From assembly GCA_026225945.1 (NCBI GenBank), contig JAMJFZ010001262.1:930001-994000 (forward strand): a stretch of DNA of 64,000 nt, read 5' to 3'. The translations under genes and the position numbers were made by a program. Shown in pieces: positions 57,240 through 64,000 of the stretch (positions within the stretch are counted from its first letter, which is position 1; each line of letters begins with the position of its first letter). The notes beneath the pieces were generated by a model. It worked only from the letters and a program-made list of their open reading frames with translations, did not search any database and was not told the DNA's origin. This DNA comes from Cricetomys ansorgei (Eukaryota > Chordata > Mammalia > Rodentia > Nesomyidae).

Positions 57240-59060
57240 TTTAAAACATGGGCTACAGATCTGAACATAGAGTTCTCAAAAGAAAAAAAAAATGTTCATC
57301 ATCCTTAGCAATTAGGAAGTGCCAATCAAAGCAATCTTAGAGATTTCATCATTTGTCAAGATGGCTAAAATCAACAAAACAAATGTTGTAGAGGACATAG
57401 GGAAAATGGAATCCTCATTCACTGTAGAGGAGATTACAAATCAGTGTAGCCACTCTGGAAGTGTGGAGAATTATCAAAATGCTAAAAGGAAATCTACTAT
57501 GTGCCCTGAATATACCACTCATTAGCCAAAGGGAGTAAGAACTTGACATCCTATTCCACAAGTACTTACTCAACCATGTTCATTGCTGTATTACTCAAAA
57601 TATTGACAAAATGAAAACAAACTAAATGCCCTTCAACATAAGAATGTATAATGAAATTATATTGTAAAGAAAAATCAAATTATGAAATTTACAAATAAAA
57701 CATATGGAACTAGAAAAGATAATATTGAGGTAACCTAGACACAAAAAGGCAAATTTGAATGTTTGGTAAATGCCACATATTCTCTCTTATCTGTACTTCC
57801 AAAACTTGCGTTGCAAGCATATAACCTGGAGTAATCACAGGAACCAAGCAAGTAAAAGGGCCTACTGGGGGGTGGGGGAGCAGCACAAAGACTAGCAGGG
57901 TACAAAGGATTTGCAGAGGGGAGTGGGTAAAGTGGGAGAGAACCTTTAACTAGAAAGGAGAGAAAGAAATCAATATAGGAGAGTAAAATAGAATAAAGGA
58001 TGGCTAAAAAAAAAAAAAACCATGAGGAATTACATTATTATTTACATAAAATTACATATAAGTGTGTGTGTATGTATATGTATGTGTGTATGTGTATTTG
58101 TGTGTCTGTGTATACACACACACTCATAATATTTATATTATCCCACTTGGGCTGACAATGTACCCCTCTCTAAAACCACAGACTATCTAGCAAAAAAACC
58201 CAATACCAGGAATGAGATACCCTCAATATAGCTTAGTTACCTTTTCTTGCCTCTCAGATGATTAAAAGGAAGCCCATATTGTTAAAGATATCATGTACTT
58301 CAGACACAATACTTGGAGGACAAGCTGGACCTGACTTAAAAGCTTCCTCCCTGAGGACTACCTCAGGGTATAGTATAGGAAGGTACTGTGCAAGCTGCCA
58401 AAGGAGGGAGCAACTGTAATGTCTATGAACCACAATGACAACCAGCAAGGCTCAAGAACCCTAACAGAGCAGTAGTGATATACATAACCTGGTGGTAACC
58501 AACAGCTCAGCAATTATCTTTAAAGCCCACTCAATAGAAAGAAAATCATGCCTGGTACTGGAAACCTAGTCAAATACCTGGGACTAGTGAGGTCATGGAT
58601 CTTAGAGAACAACCTCCTACCACCACTTTGCCAAACCAGTGTAATTCCTAACCCACTTTGCAACAAACAAAGATCATTACAGAAAACCACAACTGGTCAA
58701 ATGCAGACCAAAAAAAAGTCATCATACGGGGCTCAGTCCCAATTGATGCATCTACAACACAATTCCTGCATGGGCTGAGGGAACATGATGGAAGAGAGGG
58801 CACAAAGACTGTAGGGACCAAAAAACCCTGAAGTCTGCTGTGAGACTGTGTCATTTAGAAATGACAGAAAAGTTCCACCCATGACACCTCAATAATATAA
58901 GCGCTTAAACAAAACCTGAACAAGTATACCACCACCAGTAGACATGCTAACATCAAAGGGGTAAATTTCATGGGGCCCACTTAGAGAAAAAACTACAAGC
59001 AACTAAGAAATGCCGAGAGAAGAAGAAATAGTCTTCCCCAGGGATAAGACCCATAATTGG
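57240..59060 (+). mobile_element. L1 (Lx-type) 3' end: ORF2 terminus and 3' UTR
   Basis: ORF2 end: GAACATAGAGTTCTCAAAAG, AATTAGGAAGTGCCAATCAA, GTAGCCACTCTGGAAGTGTG. 3' UTR: CTTGGAGGACAAGCTGGACC, CACAATGACAACCAGCAAGG, ATGCCTGGTACTGGAAACCT. A TG/TA tract sits at about 58060-58130. No long frame is open. Confidence 0.8.
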
Positions 59061-59127
59061 TTATCCAATACTAAATGGTCAGCTCTGAAATCAAATACAT
59101 ACAAGTAATATATATAGACTGAGCAGG

Positions 59128-59218
59128 TTGTGTGTGTATGTATGTGTGTGTGTGTATATATATATATATATGTATATATATATACATATTTATATATATA
59201 TGTATATATTTATATATA

Positions 59219-59249
<31 letters not shown>

Positions 59250-59292
59250 GTATATATGTATATATATATATATATATACACACACATATTTA
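59128..59292. repeat. Compound (TG)n/(TA)n microsatellite
   Basis: Alternating blocks of TG and TA units over 165 bp, wholly alternating purine-pyrimidine. Confidence 0.97.
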
Positions 59293-59351
59293 GGGGCAAA
59301 CACATACCCATATGCCTATATTATAAATAAACACTTTCCTCGGTGCCCCTT

Positions 59352-59508
59352 CTACTTTTTTTTTTTTTGAGGAAGAGTTTCTCTGTAATTCTGGCTGTCT
59401 TGGAACTCACTCTGTAGATCAGGCTGGCCTTGAACTCACAGAGATCCTCCTGCCTCTGTCTCCTAAGTGCTGGGATTAAAGGCATGTGCCACCAATACCT
59501 GGCAAATT
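59352..59508 (-). mobile_element. B1 SINE
   Basis: Antisense: AGAGTTTCTCTGTAATTCTG, GTAGATCAGGCTGGCCTTGA, AGTGCTGGGATTAAAGGCAT. Confidence 0.93.
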
Positions 59509-59509
59509 T

Positions 59510-59828
59510 TTATTTTTTAAATAAATTTTTTCTAGTTCTTTGTCCAGATAAGCAAGTGGTCTTTCAATAATCCTGTTCATGTTTAAATGATTATATTTTC
59601 TCTTAATTTACATTGTGTTAATAGGTTGGTTTTATTGTATACTTAAGAGAAAATATTAACACTTATGCTCTTAAAAGACACATTATGCCTTCTCTCTTTT
59701 CTTTCACTCACAATCACAAACACCCACACATATCTCTAACAATGCACAAGAATAAACCATAGAAGCTAATGTTCCTATTTTATTCAACACTTCTCATCTT
59801 AATTCTTCTAATACAAAAACCCTACCAG
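59510..59828. other. No recognised feature
   Basis: AT-rich; nothing identified. Confidence 0.5.
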
Positions 59829-59831
59829 CTT

Positions 59832-60132
59832 GAGGGCTGGGAGATGCTCAGTAGACAAGGTGCTGGTCATGTAAGCAGGAGGACCAGCGTTTAGATCCCT
59901 GGCACCTATAAGAGCCAGGATGTGGAGCTTCTTTGCAATTCCAGAGCTGTGGGGGAGGGGTGGTCATCTCTGGGGTAAATGGGAAGGCAGATTCCTCAGA
60001 GACCCTTCCACTATGAAGTAAAGATCAATCAAGGACAACATCCAATGTCAAGCTCTAGCTCACACACACACCTGTAAACTATAAACTTGTGTATACACAC
60101 AGACATACACACCGTATATACACTCTCAAGTT
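59832..60132 (+). mobile_element. B4A-type SINE
   Basis: GGCTGGGAGATGCTCAGTAG, GATCCCTGGCACCTATAAGA, CCAGAGCTGTGGGGGAGG, CA-rich tail. Confidence 0.7.
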
Positions 60133-60289
60133 TTTTTCCAACTCAATCACTTGAAAAAGAAAAAAGAAACTGATCTACAAATGTGGAGTAGGTGAAAAAC
60201 ATAAGTGAAGTAAAAAAAAAACCTAAGGGCAAATCTCCAGGGTCTTATGAGTTCAGCAACAGATCCCTAAGTCACGTGAAAAATCAAGG

Positions 60290-60505
60290 GCAGGGGAATG
60301 GCTCGGCCAGTGAAAGGCTCACACAAGCCACCAATCCTGAAAACCTGAGTTTGATCCCTGGGGCCCACATGGTAGAAGGGGAAAATCCACTCCTGCAAGA
60401 TCTTCTGGCCGCCATATGTGTATCATGGAACACATTATACCCACACATACACAAATTAAATGGTTTCTAAAAGTCAGTAAATAAAATAAAATAAAAAAAC
60501 TATGC
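60290..60505 (+). mobile_element. B3-type SINE
   Basis: GAGTTTGATCCCTGGGGCCC, ACATGGTAGAAGGGGAAAAT, (AAAAT)n tail. Confidence 0.85.
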
Positions 60506-60526
60506 TTCATAATTTTTTTTTTTTTT

Positions 60527-60642
60527 TGTATGCATGTAATGCAGAGAGGTTCAAACAGAAGGACCGCCAGGAGTTTGAGGGCAGTCTGGGCTACATTGTT
60601 CAGCCTCAGTTACACAGCAAGACCTGTATCACAAAAACACAA
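60527..60642 (+). mobile_element. Old B1-family SINE
   Basis: CAGGAGTTTGAGGGCAGTCT, GGGCTACATTGTTCAGCCTC. Confidence 0.6.
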
Positions 60643-60779
60643 AATGGGGAAGAATGACAAAAGGACAATCCACAGAGAAAATATAACAAAATCAGAAATA
60701 TGGTATGAGTCTAGTAGGCCCTACAATATGTAACAATCAGAACTGGACAAATGAAGCCTAAAAATGGCAAATACCCATT

Positions 60780-61470
60780 TTTCTAATTTAAATATATAAA
60801 AAGCTGACAAGCACATGAAAGACAAACAATATCATTAATCACTGGACAAACACAAGTAAAAGCAATAACATGTCATTTCACATCCACAAGGATGGCTGTG
60901 ATAAATATTAAAATCAACAAGTATTGTCAGACGGAGAAACTGAAAACCTTGCACCCTGATGGTAGAAATGTAAAATGGTGCTGTTGCTGAAGGGAATAGT
61001 TCGGTGATTTGTCAAACAATTAAATGGAATAGTAATTGAACTATTATTCCATTCCTAAGTACCCACTCCAAATTGAAAGCCAGTACTTAAGCTGGGCATT
61101 ATGTACACACCTTTAACCCCAACATTCAGGAGGCAGAGGCAGGTGGATCTCTGAGAATTGGAGCCAGTCTGGTCTACAAAGCAAGTTCCAGGACAGCCAC
61201 AGTTACAACAGAGAATCCCTGTCCCAGAAAAAAAGAAAGGAAAAGAAAGAGGAAAAAGGAAAGGAAAGAAGGAAGGAGAAAGGGAGGGAGAGGGAAGAGG
61301 GAGGGGAGGGAGGGAGGGAGGAAAACTGGAACTTAAATACATGTACATGCATGTCTACTGTAACAATACAACAGCCACAGTAGAAACAGCCCAAATATTA
61401 CCAACAGATGAATCAACTGCAGTACAAACATAGAATAAGGTATTAATTAGCCAAGAAGAATGAGAGTCTA
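60780..61470 (+). mobile_element. L1 ORF2 3' fragment interrupted by a B1
   Basis: L1 order: AAGCACATGAAAGACAAACA, ATGGTAGAAATGTAAAATGG; after the B1: ACAGCCACAGTAGAAACAGC, CCAACAGATGAATCAACTG. Confidence 0.75.
61089..61325 (+). mobile_element. B1 SINE with GGAA/GGGA tail
   Basis: GCTGGGCATTATGTACACAC, CAGGAGGCAGAGGCAGGTGG, GTTACAACAGAGAATCCCTG; about 100 bp of purine tail with AAAGG then GGGAGG units. Confidence 0.9.
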
Positions 61471-61574
61471 AGATAGTGACATATGCTTGTCACCACAGCA
61501 CTCAGGAGGCAAAGGCAGGTGACTATGAACCCAGCTAGCCAGAGGAAAAGTTAGGAGACTATATCCTGAAACCC
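61470..61574 (+). mobile_element. B1 fragment
   Basis: CACAGCACTCAGGAGGCAAA, GCAGGTGACTATGAACCC. Confidence 0.75.
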
Positions 61575-61880
61575 TTGCCCACCCTAGCCATTTCTATAGG
61601 CCCGGGCCCAGCTCCAGACTTGCAACTCATGCACTGGCCTTGCCTCATGAAGACTTTTATAGAAAACAATTGATCATGACGTGCCCAACCCCAAATGATA
61701 TATTTATAACACAACCCCTACACCTAAGGCTCAGGTAGAAGAGAGGGCAAAAGATTTTAAGAGCCAGAAGGCTGGGACATCTGCTGCTAGATAGTGTCTT
61801 CTACATATGGCAGGGATGCCACACCCATGAAATCTCAACCATATGGTTGCCTAACAAGACCTGAGCCTAACGAAAATAAG
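61575..61880 (+). mobile_element. L1 (Lx-type) 3' UTR fragment
   Basis: CCAAATGATATATTTATAAC, CTACACCTAAGGCTCAGGTA, GCCACACCCATGAAATCTCA; parallels 58725-58920. Confidence 0.75.
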
Positions 61881-61886
61881 TAAAGT

Positions 61887-62056
61887 CAGGTGGTGGTGGC
61901 ATATGCCTTTAAACCCAGCAATTGGGAAGCAGAGGCAACAGAACTCTGTGAGTTTGAGGCCAGCCTGGTCTAAGAGTGACTTCCAGGACAGCCAGAATTA
62001 CAACAGAGAAACCCTGTCTCAAACATTCCAATAAATAAACAAACAAACAAACAAGA
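61887..62056 (+). mobile_element. B1 SINE
   Basis: GTCAGGTGGTGGTGGCATAT, GAGTTTGAGGCCAGCCTGGT, (AAAC)n tail. Confidence 0.93.
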
Positions 62057-62101
62057 CTGTCAAAAATCCATTGCAGTTTTAAAATGCACTATTTAGGATT
62101 G

Positions 62102-62442
62102 CGTGTAGGCTGTACAAACCTTTAAGCCCCAGCACTCAGAGGCAGGCAAAAGTTCAAAAGTTCTGTGAGCCTGAGCCACTCTGGTCTACATTATATATTA
62201 ACACTCTGTCTTTAAAAGAAAAAGAAAAAAAAAAAAAGCTGTGCAAAATTGGGCATGATGGCATGTGCCTGTAATTTTAGCACTTGGGAGGTTATTGTCA
62301 GCTACTTGGTAAGCTACTTTGAGGCCAGGTTAAGATATATACGAAGAATGGGTATGATGGTGCATGTCTTTAATCCCAGCACTCATAAAGCAAAAGCAGG
62401 AGGATGTCTGTGAGTTCAAAGACATATCATTAAAAAAAAAAT
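62102..62442 (+). mobile_element. Three further B1 copies in a row
   Basis: 62102-62238 (AAGCCCCAGCACTCAGAGGC), 62247-62342 (GGGCATGATGGCATGTGCCT) and 62346-62442 (GGTATGATGGTGCATGTCTT). All plus strand and separated by A-rich tails. Confidence 0.8.
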
Positions 62443-62759
62443 CTATGTCCATTTTTTAAGTATATATTACAAGGCATAAGCACACAATGTTTACTGGTGG
62501 GAAAAATAAAATGCATCTTGTTTGTTAGTTATAATATAAAATCAGGTACTGATTTGTCACCACCTACTGGTGAAATTTATTATTTGAACTGTCACTTCAC
62601 ATCAAACACTATTGTTAAAATATTGTTTAAAATATTGTTAAAATTAAATACACAAAAAAATGCTTAGTTGTGCTTTTTTTCAATATTCTCTTATTATTTG
62701 TAACATTTTACTTAACTATTCTAGTAAATATTCTAGTAAATTTCTCTTTGGGGAAGTTT

Positions 62760-62870
62760 TTAAAGTGACTCACGCTGTAATCTCTGTCCTTCGAAGACTG
62801 AGGCAAGAAGATTGTTATAAATTCTAGGCCAATCTGATCTACAGTCTGAGATCCTGTCTAAAAACAGGGA
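62760..62870 (+). mobile_element. Old B1-family SINE
   Basis: CTCACGCTGTAATCTCTGTC, CTAGGCCAATCTGATCTACA. Confidence 0.65.
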
Positions 62871-62884
62871 GTGGTCAGAAATAC

Positions 62885-64000
62885 AGAAGAAGGGTGAGTG
62901 CCAGGAAGATCAACCAAAACTAACAACCTATGGAAAAGTCTATAGAAATCTGATACCTGATAATTAAGAAATACATATTTCCCCTTGCCAAGAGTGGGCT
63001 ACCTCCCTATAAGTTGTTGGTCAGGGAGGCCCTTGAAGTCCCCAAAACAACAATTATCACTGCTGTTAGTTGCCCACCAGAACAAGATAGTAAGGCCCAA
63101 ATGGTAATGATGCCTTACACATTTGTCTCAGAACACAGAAAATCAAGCCAGAACTGGGCCAGAAGAGTCCTTGCTATACAGGCTGCTGAATGAGAGGTAT
63201 TGTTAGACTTAGTTAGACCTATATGCAACAATACCAATAACCAATAAATACTTATCCACTAGTACAGCAGTGAAAGTCTGTTATAGAGGTAATCAACTGC
63301 CCACTTCATAAGACATCATAAGAAGTCATATCTGATACTGTAATACCAGTCAAAAGCCCATGGTTGGAGGCTATAGGACTTTCTGGGCAAGTTATCACCA
63401 TTGTTTCCCTAAAACAATTGCCAAATTGCCTTCTAAATAATTGTGCTTGTGCTCTAAGAATAGTGCTACTTTGGCTTTGGTCAGAGACGCTTCTTTCAGC
63501 AACTTGTCAGCATGGTCCAAGTATAGAGACTACCAGTAGCTAAGAAAGACTCAGTAGCTGTTACAACAGTGAAAAGTTTGTTAAATACTCAGCCACAAAT
63601 GGAGCATCTACCACACCACCTCCAATGCTTTAAGAACACTTCAAAAAGAGTGCAAAGAATGTAAAAGTTGGAGAGGGTATGGGAGGTAGGAGATGCTGGT
63701 CCCTCCATGACACTGCTGCTGTACTCTTGAGCTCAACAACTATGATTATCTATGATTACGTATGTATGATTGACACCACAAGGGACCATCAATATCCTCA
63801 CATGGATAAGGGCGGGTTAGGAGCCCTCCTCTTACTGAAGAGTTACACAAAGTTAGTAGTCAGAGGAGGAGGGAAAGACATTTTCTTCAGTAATGAAGCC
63901 AACTGGTAAGGTGCCCATGCTCCTGCAAACAAACTCACCCACTCCTGTAAACAACCCCAGTGAAATCTACTAGGTCACCAAAGAGGGAAAAAGACTGAGG
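62885..64000 (+). mobile_element. L1 (Lx-type) 3' UTR, runs off the window
   Basis: Long colinear match to the rodent L1 3' UTR as I recall it: CTATATGCAACAATACCAAT, GTTGGAGGCTATAGGACTTT, TGCTACTTTGGCTTTGGTCA, AAAGAATGTAAAAGTTGGAG, CCCATGCTCCTGCAAACAAA. 1.1 kb are visible. Confidence 0.8.

Larger units (their letters stand above)
15880..64000 (-). other. Srpk2: SRPK2 5' UTR-side intron (partial, inferred)
   Basis: The start exon has a clear acceptor, so at least one upstream non-coding exon exists. No CpG island or GC-rich first exon is seen up to the window end, so the promoter is probably further out. Most L1s and the four better-supported LTRs here are on the plus strand, antisense to SRPK2, which fits transcribed intron. 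Alternative 5' exons could exist inside (see the candidate at 17174-17335). Confidence 0.55.

Overview
The window is from a muroid rodent nuclear genome, inferred from its repeats: dense B1 (7SL-derived), B2/B3 (tRNA-derived), ID and B4 SINEs, Lx-type L1 3' ends, rodent ERV LTRs, rodent URR1-type hAT elements, and long CA/TG tracts with A-rich tails. The exact species cannot be told from what I can read. It is AT-rich, non-coding almost throughout, and has no CpG island.

One gene is recognisable. A 64-nt exon on the minus strand (15816-15879) has a good acceptor and donor and carries an ATG followed by codons for MSVNSEKSSSSE(R). From memory this is the N terminus of SRPK2, the SR-protein kinase, so I read it as the SRPK2 first coding exon with 26 nt of 5' UTR. 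The rest of the window then reads as intron: the intron after the start exon below 15816, and the 5' UTR-side intron above 15879. The next SRPK2 coding exon (proline-rich) is not in the window. Most L1 and all four better-supported LTR copies lie on the plus strand, antisense to SRPK2, as expected in a transcribed intron.

Layout: 0-11.5 kb holds SINEs plus a composite old repeat block (2.9-4.6 kb) with a ~100-bp triplication. 11.7-17.9 kb is almost free of SINEs and contains the SRPK2 exon and a MIR whose antisense strand has a consensus splice donor. 18-20.4 kb is an L2/B3 mix. 20.6-31.3 kb is SINE-dense, with a hAT element inside a B3, a TAC microsatellite beside an ERV-like LTR, and an old L1 fragment. 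31.7-37.5 kb includes a 66-bp minisatellite inside a B3. 37.8-39.9 kb is an antisense L1 broken by later insertions. 41.4-47.4 kb has three LTRs. 48.1 kb has a second hAT element with a perfect 8-bp duplication. 50.6-51.5 kb is an L1. 52.3-54.2 kb is SINE-poor with MIRs. From 56.6 kb to the end, plus-strand L1 3' ends and B1s dominate.

I found no previously undescribed biological system. The items most worth a second look are the SRPK2 start exon with its weak start context, the MIR-derived candidate exon 1.3 kb upstream of it, and several repeats whose insertion or duplication history can be read directly. Repeat boundaries were read by eye and are good to about 10-20 bp unless a target-site duplication is given. 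Subfamily names are from memory of consensus sequences.
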